This document shows positions 36,478 to 45,391 of a stretch of 64,000 nt of DNA, one piece after another. The notes below the pieces were generated by a model. It was not told where the DNA came from and made no database searches. It was given only the letters and a program-made list of their open reading frames with translations. The stretch comes from Candidatus Nitrosocosmicus arcticus (GTDB lineage Archaea > Thermoproteota > Nitrososphaeria > Nitrososphaerales > Nitrososphaeraceae), in contig NZ_ML675590.1 in assembly GCF_007826885.1 (NCBI RefSeq), positions 43,006-107,005 on the forward strand. The letters run 5' to 3'. Numbering within the stretch: the first letter of the stretch is position 1; the number at the start of each line of letters is the position of its first letter. The position numbers and the translations under genes were made by a program.

Positions 36478-36900
36478 TCAAAACAATCGTTGATGTTCTT
36501 TTAGGATACACCGGTTATAAATGACGCCAATATCTTTCTTTTCTGCAATTTCTTTTGCTTCCTTATTGTGAATTCCTAATTGCATCCATATCACTTTGAT
36601 TCCATTTTTTAGTATTGCATCTTGAACTACTGGTAATACATCTTCAGATTTTCGAAATATGTCTACTATATCTACATGATAGGGGATATCCGATACCTTT
36701 GGATATGATTTATTCCCTAGGATCTCCTCATAAATAGGATTTACAGGGATGATATTGTATCCTCTTTCAATTAGGTATTTTGGAACATAATTGGATGGTT
36801 TTCCTTCAGTTGGGGACATTCCAACTACCGCAATATTCTTAAGACTATATATCCTCTTTAACTCATCATCTGAATTGTTATCTATATCGTTCATGTACAT
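36478..36900 (-). CDS. CoA-binding domain protein (YccU-like)
   Basis: A 140-residue Rossmann-type protein of the CoA_binding_2 family: glycine loop 'NIAVVGMSPTEGKPS', then 'VPKYLIERGYNIIPVNP', 'DIVDIFRKSEDV' and 'IWMQLGI'. It binds coenzyme A or a related nucleotide in homologues; the physiological role is not known. ATG start, with a second ATG at codon 3. Confidence 0.88.
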   Translation of the reverse strand: MYMNDIDNNSDDELKRIYSLKNIAVVGMSPTEGKPSNYVPKYLIERGYNIIPVNPIYEEILGNKSYPKVSDIPYHVDIVDIFRKSEDVLPVVQDAILKNGIKVIWMQLGIHNKEAKEIAEKKDIGVIYNRCILKEHQRLF

Positions 36901-37046
36901 ACTATTAGGCTCTGATATATTTTATCATTTAATAGTTAAATGTGCAAATATTTTGAAACATAGAATAACTTGTGACACGATTTTATGTGGAGAAATTCAG
37001 TGGACTGAAATTAAGATATACTACTCAATGGTTATTAAATAATTGA

Positions 37047-37826
37047 TTGCATTTTAATAACTGGTGTCCTTATTATCTCATAATTGCTAGATTATTGAAT
37101 ATTCCCATTCAGAGGGATTTTCTCAATTCCTTGAACTTATCAACCCTGATCTCAAATGAACGCATTGATCCAAAATGTTTCCGAAAAATACAAGACAACA
37201 AAGCATTGGTGATAGGCGCAGGCCCTAGCATTGAAGAAAGCACAGTACAAAATTACATACTTGAAATCTACAACTGCAAGAAAAGCAAATCTAATAATGC
37301 CGTGTCAGAGGATATAGTGGTTATAGCCGCTGATGGTGCTACTGAATTGTGTCTGGATTTAGGAATTATTCCAGATTTTGTTGTAACAGATCTTGATGGG
37401 GATTATGAATCCTTAGTCAGAGCTCATTCGGGTGGATCAATTATGGTAATACATGCTCATGGTGATAACATCGATAAAATCACTTCACAGGTTCCATCTT
37501 TTAGTAATGTTATAGGAACGACTCAAAATTTTCCCTTGAAGAATGTCTACAATTTTGGCGGATTTACAGATGGCGATAGAAGTGTCTTTCTTGCAGATGG
37601 GTTTTTAGCGAGAGAGATCGTGCTTGTAGGTATGGATTTTGACTCTAAAATAGGGTTTTTTTCAAAAAGAAAAGTGCCAAACCTCGAGTTGAAGAAACAA
37701 AAATTGCAAATTGGAAAATATTTGGTTGGGATGCTATTGGAAAATTCCAGAGCCTTGGTAACCCACATTACGACTTCGAATCATGATTCATCTTTTTATG
37801 GGGTGAATAAATATGAAGTATTATGA
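37047..37826 (+). CDS. mptE: 6-hydroxymethylpterin pyrophosphokinase (MptE-like, DUF115)
   Basis: Archaeal DUF115 enzyme that transfers pyrophosphate from ATP to 6-hydroxymethyl-7,8-dihydropterin on the way to folate or pterin cofactors. Features: LVIGAGPSIEE (about residues 52-62), VIAADGATELCLDLGIIPDFVVTD, the acidic 'DLDGDYES', 'HAHGDNIDKI' and 'FGGFTDGDRSVFLA'. TTG start at 37047; upstream codons do not fit the family. Its TGA overlaps the ATG of a small membrane gene. Confidence 0.88.
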   Translation: MHFNNWCPYYLIIARLLNIPIQRDFLNSLNLSTLISNERIDPKCFRKIQDNKALVIGAGPSIEESTVQNYILEIYNCKKSKSNNAVSEDIVVIAADGATELCLDLGIIPDFVVTDLDGDYESLVRAHSGGSIMVIHAHGDNIDKITSQVPSFSNVIGTTQNFPLKNVYNFGGFTDGDRSVFLADGFLAREIVLVGMDFDSKIGFFSKRKVPNLELKKQKLQIGKYLVGMLLENSRALVTHITTSNHDSSFYGVNKYEVL

Positions 37827-38041
37827 AAACGAAGAATATTCTTACTTTTACAGGGTTTGGGCTCGCATTGATTGGAGGTTATTTATGGATGATAAATCAA
37901 ATTTCTATTGCTTTGATCCTTTGGGGTTTGACTTTCTTAATTATACTACGAATCAATCGCATGAACAAAAATAAATTAAAAAACAAGAATAAATTTAAGA
38001 ACAAACATAAACCGATCGATTCTAGAGATGAGGATGTATAA
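37823..38041 (+). CDS. Small membrane protein coupled to mptE-like gene
   Basis: A 72-residue protein with two hydrophobic spans (about residues 6-23 and 27-46) and a very basic, Lys/Asn-rich tail facing the cytoplasm. Its ATG overlaps the stop of the preceding gene (ATGA), so translation is coupled. No family recognised; the tail could bind RNA or acidic lipid heads. Confidence 0.6.
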   Translation: MKTKNILTFTGFGLALIGGYLWMINQISIALILWGLTFLIILRINRMNKNKLKNKNKFKNKHKPIDSRDEDV

Positions 38042-38181
38042 TATTATCAATCCCGTTAAGAATCAACAACTCCCATATTTACTACTAATTTAATACTGTC
38101 TGTTTATTTGGAAAAGAACTGGACTATAGCATTCTTCGTAATCCTTTAATCGATATAACAAATTTCTCGGAACCTTTCTGG

Positions 38182-39717
38182 TTATTGAGGTTCAATAGTG
38201 GAAGGAGGCTTGCTTGATATTGCATATGTTATCCATGTTACATTTTCAATTTCGTTCGTTATCTTGGAACTAATTTTTTCTAAAGTGGAGTACGGTAATC
38301 TTACCCAATCGGCTGTCATCGCATCAACAGATTCAACAACTCTTATTGAAACAATATGACCAAAAATCCTTTCATCCCCCAAAATTCCGACCGCTTTATC
38401 ATCTCCCACTATTGCAAATGCTTGCCATACTTTAAGGTACAAATTATCTTCAACTAGTACATCTTCTACTATCTTGCTGGCTTTTCTGACTACATTTATC
38501 TTCTCTCGAGTAGTTTCACCGACAATTCTAACTGCCAACCCCGGCCCAGGAAATGGATGTCTAGTAAGCAAGTCATGAGGTATACCCATTATTTTTGCCA
38601 CCTTTCTTACTTCGTCTTTATACAAATATCTCAAAGGTTCCAAAATTTTTAAATGGAGCCAATCGGGGAGCCCACCTACATTATGATGAGTTTTTATTAC
38701 TGTAGCGGGACCGCCGGATACTCCGCTTTCTATAACATCCGGGTACAACGTTCCTTGAGCTAACCACTGAAATGGTCCTTCATTTTCGGCAAATTCTGTA
38801 AATACTCTTGCAAATTCCTCGCCTACCTTTTTTCTTTTTTGTTCCGGATCTGTTAATCCCTCAAGATTTTTCAAAAATCTCTCCCTTGCATCTATGATTA
38901 TCAAAGGTATTCTTAATTTTTCTTTGAATATGTCTACAACAACTTCTCTTTCATTCTCTCTCAATAAACCATTATCTACAAAAACGCAAGTCAAATTATC
39001 TTTGATTGCTCTGTGTATGAGGATTGCACAAGTAGTTGAGTCAATACCTCCGCTGACAGCGCATAGGACTCTTTCATTTTTAACCTTCATTTTTATGTCA
39101 TTAATGCTTGTTTCAATAAAGTTCGACATACTCCATTCAGGTTTTGCTTCACTAATCACATTAGCAAAATTGAATAATACTTTATCGCCCTTCTCAGTAT
39201 GTGCTACCTCTGGATGAAACTGTAATCCAAAAATCTTTTTGACACTATTTCCTATTGCTGCTGAAAAGGAACTACTTGTTTTACCTAAAACTTCAAATCC
39301 TCTAGGGATTATTTCTGCGGCATCACTGTGACTCATCCAACATTTCAGGCCATCTGCATCGATATTTTTGAATAAGTTAGTTTTGTTGGTTATTGTCAAC
39401 AATGCGTTCCCATATTCTCTGTTAGGTACTCTCTTTATCTTGCCATCGAAGTGATCAATAATGATCTGATGTCCATAACAAATACCCAAAATAGGAACAC
39501 CTAATTCAAATATTTCTTTGTCGGGTTTAGGAGAATTTTTACTGTAAACACTGGCAGGACCGCCTGAAAAAATTATTCCTTTCGGCTCTAGATCTTTAAT
39601 TTTTTTGATTGGCGTATTATAAGGAACTAATTCGCAGTAGACATTTAATTCTCTTATTCTCCTACATATTAGGTGGCTATATTGTGACCCAAAATCCAAT
39701 ACAACTATTTTGTCCAT
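38182..39717 (-). CDS. guaA: GMP synthase (glutamine-hydrolysing)
   Basis: Converts XMP to GMP with ATP and glutamine. Full single-chain form of 511 residues: class I amidotransferase domain (about 1-190) with 'GICYGHQII' (nucleophile Cys) and 'GLQFHPEVAH', then the ATP pyrophosphatase domain (P-loop 'AVSGGIDSTTCA', about 220) and the C-terminal dimerisation domain ('GDERIFGHIVSIRVV', ending 'PPSTIEPQ'). Many archaea split this enzyme into two chains; here it is fused. Translated with the upstream coiled-coil gene through a TAATG overlap. Confidence 0.96.
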   Translation of the reverse strand: MDKIVVLDFGSQYSHLICRRIRELNVYCELVPYNTPIKKIKDLEPKGIIFSGGPASVYSKNSPKPDKEIFELGVPILGICYGHQIIIDHFDGKIKRVPNREYGNALLTITNKTNLFKNIDADGLKCWMSHSDAAEIIPRGFEVLGKTSSSFSAAIGNSVKKIFGLQFHPEVAHTEKGDKVLFNFANVISEAKPEWSMSNFIETSINDIKMKVKNERVLCAVSGGIDSTTCAILIHRAIKDNLTCVFVDNGLLRENEREVVVDIFKEKLRIPLIIIDARERFLKNLEGLTDPEQKRKKVGEEFARVFTEFAENEGPFQWLAQGTLYPDVIESGVSGGPATVIKTHHNVGGLPDWLHLKILEPLRYLYKDEVRKVAKIMGIPHDLLTRHPFPGPGLAVRIVGETTREKINVVRKASKIVEDVLVEDNLYLKVWQAFAIVGDDKAVGILGDERIFGHIVSIRVVESVDAMTADWVRLPYSTLEKISSKITNEIENVTWITYAISSKPPSTIEPQ

Positions 39718-40376
39718 TATTTGTCTACTTTATCTAACATTCTTGTCAATACCCATGCGGCGGTATTGAAAATTTCATTGATCCTTTCCTTATCTCTATA
39801 ATTCGTGATTTGTATTTTCTTGAGGATATCTTTATTTTCATTTTCGGTAATGATATCATAACTTATCATATCCGATTCCGACAATTGCCCTTGTTTGATT
39901 TTATCAAGGTCTTTGTTTCTCATTCCTTGTAATATCCTATTTAAAAAAAATGACCTAAAAGGTGGAGTTTCTATGCTAATTTTAATTGGATCTTCGGGGA
40001 TAATTATCACTTCTTCCGATGTTACATGAACGCGAGCAACGGGTGTATTATCCTTTAATCTTTTTATTAGTCTTGTTTCTTCGACGGCTTGTTCTCTTGG
40101 TTCAGTTTGCTCTTCATCCCCTCTGTGTTTTTCATAATATTGATTAGGAGTTTTCTTCATCGAATTCATCTCATTTTTTTGTTCATTGGGTGAGAATTTT
40201 TTTGAGAAATTAAGATTGGCCGCAGTTTTAAAACTTCCCTGTTTTAATACAGAATCAATTAATGAGAGATTTATCTTTATTTTCTCTATTTCATCCTGTT
40301 TTTCTAAAATTTGTTTAGTTAACCATTCTCTTATCTCTGCTGCATTTTTGATATCATCATCAGAGTAACCTAGCAT
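39717..40376 (-). CDS. Conserved coiled-coil protein co-translated with guaA
   Basis: A 219-residue soluble protein with unknown function. The N-terminal third is a predicted coiled coil (about residues 8-45, EIREWLTKQILEKQDEIEKI), a disordered spacer follows (about 55-105), and the C-terminal part (about 110-219) is a compact domain with HVTSEEVIIIPEDP and 'PFRSFFLNRILQGM'. Its stop codon overlaps the guaA start by one base. I do not recognise the family. Confidence 0.65.
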   Translation of the reverse strand: MLGYSDDDIKNAAEIREWLTKQILEKQDEIEKIKINLSLIDSVLKQGSFKTAANLNFSKKFSPNEQKNEMNSMKKTPNQYYEKHRGDEEQTEPREQAVEETRLIKRLKDNTPVARVHVTSEEVIIIPEDPIKISIETPPFRSFFLNRILQGMRNKDLDKIKQGQLSESDMISYDIITENENKDILKKIQITNYRDKERINEIFNTAAWVLTRMLDKVDK

Positions 40377-40497
40377 AATTTGATTTGATTTTTTTCGATA
40401 TTAAATGTTATTTATTCTCATTTCTATCTGAAATATTCGTTTACCCCGTAACTTATTTATTTTCATGTATTAAACGGATACAATTCAGCAATTAAAT

Positions 40498-40512
40498 AAT
40501 TTTTATAAATTT
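40498..40512 (+). promoter_or_regulatory. TATA-like box upstream of the RNA candidate
   Basis: AATTTTTATAAATTT sits about 25-30 nt before the start of the structured segment near 40530. Confidence 0.4.
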
Positions 40513-40529
40513 CGCTACTATGTGGAACA

Positions 40530-40645
40530 TGCATTGTGTAAATCATACATTGTGTGTAGCCGTTCGGAAGTTTATCTAAGGGATGTTCGCCCATCCGAAA
40601 AGGCTGATTGCTGAAGTCAACATTAAAAATGTCGACCTTGGTTTT
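40530..40645 (+). ncRNA. Candidate structured RNA with two hairpins
   Basis: The 340-base gap between two divergent genes contains sequence that folds well. AGCC (40558-40561) pairs with GGCT (40602-40605), and TTCGGA (40563-40568) with TCCGAA (40594-40599), enclosing a GGG/CCC hairpin (40580-40582 with 40590-40592). A second stem, 40615-40623 with 40627-40635 (8 of 9 pairs), follows and is trailed by a T-rich stretch. A TATA-like box lies upstream. No known RNA family is recognised. It could also be a 5' leader, although the next gene starts at 40717. Confidence 0.33.
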
Positions 40646-40716
40646 CTATCTAATATACTTTATTGTATTAAAATTATATGTGGATAATTTTACCTTGTTC
40701 TTAAGTTCGTTTCAAA

Positions 40717-41427
40717 TTGCTAAAATCGCCAATTTATATAAAATTAAAATCCCTAAATGATTTTGCTAGATTAGTTTGCTCATTAGAGAGAATTCCAATT
40801 CCTATTTATGAATATAGTTATCAAAATTCAGAGATCTTTGCTGCTCAGTTAGATACTCTAAATGGACACTCAATTACTTATTATATCGATAACATAAAGT
40901 CAGGGGAAAATCAATATCTTTCTTATAAGATCAACAATAATAATGAGGAAGCTGCGATGGTTCATTCTATTAAGGATACATCCGCATTGTACTCGCCTAT
41001 CATTAAGTTATCTATACCGCCTCAGTCGTTCCTCAAACCCGCAAAGATAGGTGTAACAACCAAATACACAGGTGTTGGGTTACGGGATCTATTTAGTTTG
41101 TCGAAATTAGTTGCATATCATACCATCTATGAGGAATCTACTTTGCCATTGTTTCTTTTTCCAAAAACAGGGTCAAATGATTCGGATCTTCCAGACAAAG
41201 AATCCAATATGAAATACGTTTTGGGATCTCATTTAAACTTGACGGACTCTTCAGATACGAGTTACTTTTATTATGTCCTATTAGAGCAAGTAATTGAAAA
41301 GTATTTCATGAAATTTAGCATGCAAAAATCAACTGCTCCTTCTTTCTCAAATCATATCGATGAACATGGTTCTATATATCTAAAGATCATAAGATTGCAT
41401 GATGTGCACCCTCTAATAAAATTTTGA
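40717..41427 (+). CDS. Hypothetical protein coupled to pyrF
   Basis: A 236-residue soluble protein, TTG start, whose TGA ends one base before the pyrF ATG. It has a mixed alpha/beta pattern with no recognised family. The close coupling suggests a role near pyrimidine synthesis, or simply shared translation. Confidence 0.6.
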   Translation: MLKSPIYIKLKSLNDFARLVCSLERIPIPIYEYSYQNSEIFAAQLDTLNGHSITYYIDNIKSGENQYLSYKINNNNEEAAMVHSIKDTSALYSPIIKLSIPPQSFLKPAKIGVTTKYTGVGLRDLFSLSKLVAYHTIYEESTLPLFLFPKTGSNDSDLPDKESNMKYVLGSHLNLTDSSDTSYFYYVLLEQVIEKYFMKFSMQKSTAPSFSNHIDEHGSIYLKIIRLHDVHPLIKF

Positions 41428-41428
41428 A

Positions 41429-42208
41429 ATGGACAAAAGCGATTCCTTCTCAAATAGGATTAATGCAATCAAAAGAGAGAAAAGCAGCAATATAGTTTTG
41501 GCTCTAGATCCACCATATGGGGTAGAAAACTTATTCGACTATGTATGCCAAATTATTAGTCAGTTGCATGATTATGTTTGTGCTATCAAATTAAATTTCC
41601 ATGTGATCCTACCCTTGTCCAAAATCGAGCTAAAGAGAATTACACAAATTGCTCATGACGCCAACCTGCAGATTATAGCAGATCTTAAACTAAATGATAT
41701 TTTTGATACCAATCAAGTTACCATAAAATATCTTTCATCTTTGGGATTCGATTCTGTTATTGTAAATCCTTTTATAGGTAAAATCAGTCTTAAATCTACG
41801 GTTGATTACGCTCATTCATTGAATTTTGGGGTATTATCTCTTGTATACATGAGCCATGCTGATGCGGTCGAAGGCTATGGAGCCTCCTTATCGATTCCAA
41901 ACGGTCTTGACACATCGGAGAGTTCAAAGCCTGTCTATCGCATATTCTACGATAATTCTAAGTCTGTGGGTGTAGATGGTGTAGTAGTTGGAGGAAATAG
42001 ATTGGATATATTAAAAGAGTTAGGATCTAAAGGTAATGGAAGCGTCCCTATTTACTCACCGGGTATTATTACACAGGGGGGAGATATCAAAAAGGCACTG
42101 GAGGCTGGTTCTACATATTTAATCATAGGGCGAGCAATAGTCAATTCTGATTCACCATTGAATGAGATCAAGAACATATATGATCTAATAAAAGACCTCA
42201 AGTATTAG
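41429..42208 (+). CDS. pyrF: Orotidine 5'-phosphate decarboxylase
   Basis: Last step of UMP synthesis. A (beta/alpha)8-barrel with the catalytic cluster D85-L-K87-L-N-D90 in 'IIADLKLNDI', substrate contacts in 'LALDPPYG' at the start, 'VNPFIGK', and the phosphate-binding end 'SPGIITQGGD' with 'IIGRAIVNS'. 259 residues; ATG start one base after the preceding stop. Confidence 0.94.
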   Translation: MDKSDSFSNRINAIKREKSSNIVLALDPPYGVENLFDYVCQIISQLHDYVCAIKLNFHVILPLSKIELKRITQIAHDANLQIIADLKLNDIFDTNQVTIKYLSSLGFDSVIVNPFIGKISLKSTVDYAHSLNFGVLSLVYMSHADAVEGYGASLSIPNGLDTSESSKPVYRIFYDNSKSVGVDGVVVGGNRLDILKELGSKGNGSVPIYSPGIITQGGDIKKALEAGSTYLIIGRAIVNSDSPLNEIKNIYDLIKDLKY

Positions 42209-42234
42209 AACCAATGATATACAGCTGCTGTAAA

Positions 42235-42555
42235 TTAATAATTTCCTAAAAAACTAAACACCATCAAGAAGGGAACATCTTCTATCACCTTTACACTATT
42301 CTCTTTTGCGAGCTTTAGTCCTAGGGCGAGGGCGACAATATTCTTACCGACTAAATTTAACATTGACGAGGATTTTAGTAAACTTGCAGCTTCTTTTTCA
42401 TTAATCTCTTCATCTTGAAAATATTCTTTTGATATATTTATCGTAAAATCGCCTTTGTTAATCTCTTTTCCCACCAAATCGAGATCACAAATATTAATCA
42501 TCTGTGTTCCTTGATACTTTATCCTTCTTAGTGCGTATTTATTGTCTTGATTCAA
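42235..42555 (-). CDS. DUF424 family protein
   Basis: A 106-residue archaeal protein matching DUF424: 'NICDLDLVGKEIN', 'FTINISKEYFQ', 'EAASLLKSSSMLNLVGKNIVALALG'. The family is found widely in archaea and is of unknown function. Convergent with pyrF. Confidence 0.85.
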   Translation of the reverse strand: MNQDNKYALRRIKYQGTQMINICDLDLVGKEINKGDFTINISKEYFQDEEINEKEAASLLKSSSMLNLVGKNIVALALGLKLAKENSVKVIEDVPFLMVFSFLGNY

Positions 42556-42662
42556 GACGAATCTTTCCCTTCTATTGAGATGATATGTTTATGATTATAT
42601 TTCTATCCACAAATCAATCTAAACATAAAGTAATAATTATAGTATATTCAAAAAAAAAATCA

Positions 42663-43187
42663 ATGACTACGGACAAGAAAGGAAATGAGAGTACTAATAA
42701 TATCAAAAAAATTAATAAAAAAGGAATCATCTTAACCAGTATTCTAGTAATAAGTATTATAGGTGCTAGCTTCATTGTATGGTTCCTACCATCCGAAAAT
42801 ATACAAAATAGCGGAATGAGTAACATGACCATTTCATTCTTGGATCCAAATGATACGTTAACATCAGTCAATAGTCAATTTCTGTTATTGCAAAACGAGG
42901 TTCAAGATCAAATTAATTATGCTAAAGCAAATAGTGTCAATGAGACATACATCAGCGATGTCATTAATGTGTCGATCATTCAAAATAATGAACTAATGCA
43001 GACCTTACTAAACGGACAACCAAATCAATCTTTGATGCCAAACTACGTGGAACTAATGAATAATCTAAGAGATTACTCATTGTATTTGCAGAATGTCAAG
43101 AATATTACATCAAACTCGCTCAATATGAGTCAGGACTTGAAAAATTTAGGGAATAATTCAGGGCTCCATCAACTCTCCGTCTTATGA
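42663..43187 (+). CDS. Single-span membrane-anchored protein; 3' end formed by an inverted repeat
   Basis: A 174-residue protein. The frame is open from 42585, but ATG 42663 is the likely start, since the TATA-like ATTATAGTATATT lies just before it and the earlier codons are low in quality. A basic segment (about 1-22) precedes a membrane span (about 23-42), followed by an extracellular, Asn-rich region with several N-x-S/T sites and helical stretches. The last five codons and the stop lie in a 48-bp inverted repeat, so the natural C-terminus may have been altered. No family recognised. Confidence 0.6.
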   Translation: MTTDKKGNESTNNIKKINKKGIILTSILVISIIGASFIVWFLPSENIQNSGMSNMTISFLDPNDTLTSVNSQFLLLQNEVQDQINYAKANSVNETYISDVINVSIIQNNELMQTLLNGQPNQSLMPNYVELMNNLRDYSLYLQNVKNITSNSLNMSQDLKNLGNNSGLHQLSVL

Positions 43188-43218
43188 AGATATAAAATTA
43201 AAGGTGTAAAAAGTCGTC
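43171..43218 (+). repeat. Left arm of a perfect 48-bp inverted repeat
   Basis: Exactly complementary to 44141-44188 over 48 bases; it ends abruptly at both sides. It begins AACTCTCCGTCTTATG and contains the stop codon of the upstream gene. The spacer between the arms is 922 bp. Confidence 0.97.
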
Positions 43219-43255
43219 CGATGATCCTAAAAATTAACTATCTATTTCTTGACTT

Positions 43256-43730
43256 GTGGATTCATTTCCACTCACACTTTTCCTAGATGAAATAAAATAT
43301 CAATGCGATTTTGTCATTATCCCTTATAATGATTTGGTCTCTAGTTTGAGTTCTTGTGATAGTAACAGAGTTTGGATTTCCATTCAATCATTAGTAATAA
43401 CGTCTCGGAATATTTCAAAGATATTATGCCCGGAAGAGAAATATTCACAAAGGGAGGAGTTATGAAAAAGATTATTAATCAAATGAAATGAATTGTTTTC
43501 TTCATGAGCAGCAAGAAATTACTTTGAACATTTTGATAAAAGACTTGAAAAATAATTTAAGGATCTACGCTTCATAACATAGGTGATGTTCTTGTTGGCT
43601 ATAGAGAAGATCTGATTTGGGGGAAATAGGGATTATGAGATTTTAATTCTAGTAATTTAACTTTTAGATTCCGAGATCACATATATGAGATGAATCCATT
43701 ATATGAAGAAATGCGGATTTTACTGGTCAA
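43256..43730 (+). pseudogene. Decayed gene of a HEPN-like helical protein
   Basis: The first 69 codons (GTG 43256 to stop 43463-43465) are open and encode a helical segment with 'YQCDFVIIPYNDLV' and 'SLVITSRNISKILCP'. Continued in other frames: 'RNYFEHFDKRLEK' near 43510-43550, 'LVGYREDLI' near 43600, and 'FRFRDHIYEMNPLYEE' near 43660-43710. The order resembles a family of about 160-residue helical proteins with an R-x4-H motif (RNYFEH), the signature of HEPN domains. At least two frame changes and extra stops make it inactive. The HEPN reading is my inference. Confidence 0.5.
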
Positions 43731-43844
43731 GGTTGTTATCGGTTGCTCAAATCGAGGTTGAATAACTGTGATTTCGGCTGTGAACTACCCTGTTTTTATT
43801 TGATGATTAACATTGATAAAAAGTTAATAAGTGATTTTGATAGT

Positions 43845-44051
43845 TTAAAACCTACTTTTTCTTTTAAATAATCCATATGTGTTCTGAGATTTTACAGGAG
43901 GATATCTTTCATTTTTGCCTAATGGGATAACTTTTTCTTCTTTAGTTGGTGGCCTTTCATTTTCAATGAATGTTAGTGTATAGTCTGCTTTAGTAGGTGC
44001 TTTTTCCCCATTTTTGAAGGTACCTATCTTAGGGGAACTGACTTTTTTCAT
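43845..44051 (-). CDS. Small basic protein, possibly YjzC-like
   Basis: A 68-residue, strongly basic and proline-containing protein with no membrane segment: 'FKNGEKAPTKADYTL', 'ERPPTKEEKVIPLGKNERYPP', ending 'LFKRKSRF'. The layout (F-x-x-G-x-K-A-P near the start, K-basic end) recalls YjzC-like small proteins of bacteria; that link is tentative. It is the only intact gene inside the inverted repeat. Confidence 0.55.
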   Translation of the reverse strand: MKKVSSPKIGTFKNGEKAPTKADYTLTFIENERPPTKEEKVIPLGKNERYPPVKSQNTYGLFKRKSRF

Positions 44052-44140
44052 ATATTCAACTAACGAGACACGATATAAAAGATTAACCTTTATATTAGAG
44101 TATCAAACTGTTTTCCTAAAAATTTTTACGTTACTTATCT

Positions 44141-44188
44141 GACGACTTTTTACACCTTTAATTTTATATCTTCATAAGACGGAGAGTT
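44141..44188 (-). repeat. Right arm of the perfect 48-bp inverted repeat
   Basis: Reverse complement of 43171-43218. It ends 78 bp before the start of sucC. See the left-arm entry. Confidence 0.97.
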
Positions 44189-44266
44189 ATAGAACCTGTT
44201 TCAATAATCCTTAAGTAAAAATAAAAAAGGATTGTTTATAAAGAGTATTTTCAAAACTTTACAAAG

Positions 44267-45376
44267 ATGCGACTTCTCGAATATCAGGGAAAAGAGCTAT
44301 TTAATCAATTTGGTATAAAAATACCAGAGTCTATTCTAGCTGAAAATGTGGAAGATGCCCGAAGCGGAGCTCAGAAATTAGGTTTTCCGTTTGTCTTGAA
44401 ATCTCAACTGACTGTGGGTGGCCGAGGCAAAGCAGGAGCAATTCAAAAATGTAAAGATACTTCTGAATTAGAAACAAAGTTTGATGAATTATTGAAGAAA
44501 GAAGTTAAAGGCGAATTGCCAAGGGGTATCCTCTTAGAGAAAATGGTTGATATCGTTAAAGAAATCTATTTGTCTATCTTTTTAAATAGAAGCAAGCGCT
44601 GCTTCTCGATAATTGCTTCGTCAGAAGGGGGGGTTGATATTGAACAAACTGATAATAAAATAATTCAAGATATCACTATTGACGGCATATCGGATGAGTT
44701 AGCGAATACTATCACATCAAATTTGAATATCCCCGATAAATCCAAAGAAAGTTTTGTCAATTTATTGCTGAATCTCTTTAAAGTAGTTGTAGAGAAGGAA
44801 GCCGAACTTGCCGAAATAAATCCTCTTGCTATCGTCTCTGGTGACTCTTTACTTGCCTTGGACGCTAAAGTAATCATAGATGATAACGCTCTCTTTAGGC
44901 ACGAGGATTTGCAAAAATATCTATATTTAAGCGATTTGGAAAAGCAAGCCGCTAAAAATGGATTCTCTTTTGTTGAATTGGAGGGTGACATTGCAATTAT
45001 AGGCAATGGTGCTGGTTTAGTAATGTCCACTTTAGATATGGTTAGTGATGCAAATGGAAAAGCCGGAGCTTTCCTTGATTTCGGGGGAAGAGCCACAAGC
45101 GAAACTATTTACGAAGCTCTTAAAGTCATAAGTAGGATTCCGAAAATAAAAGCAATCCTTGTGAATTTATATGGAGGAATTGTAAGGACAGACCTTGTAG
45201 CATTAGGTATTCTTGAGGCATATAAGAATAATATATTGACAGTGCCTGTATACGCTAGAATCTCGGGAGCGCAATCCGAAAAGGCAAAGGAATTGCTTAA
45301 TGGAAGCAAAGCCCGCTTATTTGACACAGTAGAGGAAGCAATAAATGCTGTAGTCCTAAAGATAAATAACAACTAA
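44267..45376 (+). CDS. sucC: Succinyl-CoA synthetase, beta subunit
   Basis: With the alpha subunit it interconverts succinate and succinyl-CoA with ADP or GDP. ATP-grasp fold: start 'RLLEYQGKELFNQFGIKIPES', 'VLKSQLTVGGRGKAG' (nucleotide loop), 'EINPLA' (metal), and the CoA-ligase part 'GNGAGLVMSTLDMVS', 'GGRATSETIYEAL', 'NLYGGIVRTDLVALG'. 369 residues. ATG start with a TATA-like TTTATAAAG about 25-32 nt before it. In this group succinyl-CoA also feeds the 4-hydroxybutyrate branch. Confidence 0.95.
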   Translation: MRLLEYQGKELFNQFGIKIPESILAENVEDARSGAQKLGFPFVLKSQLTVGGRGKAGAIQKCKDTSELETKFDELLKKEVKGELPRGILLEKMVDIVKEIYLSIFLNRSKRCFSIIASSEGGVDIEQTDNKIIQDITIDGISDELANTITSNLNIPDKSKESFVNLLLNLFKVVVEKEAELAEINPLAIVSGDSLLALDAKVIIDDNALFRHEDLQKYLYLSDLEKQAAKNGFSFVELEGDIAIIGNGAGLVMSTLDMVSDANGKAGAFLDFGGRATSETIYEALKVISRIPKIKAILVNLYGGIVRTDLVALGILEAYKNNILTVPVYARISGAQSEKAKELLNGSKARLFDTVEEAINAVVLKINNN

Positions 45377-45391
45377 ACAAAGTGGGACGAT

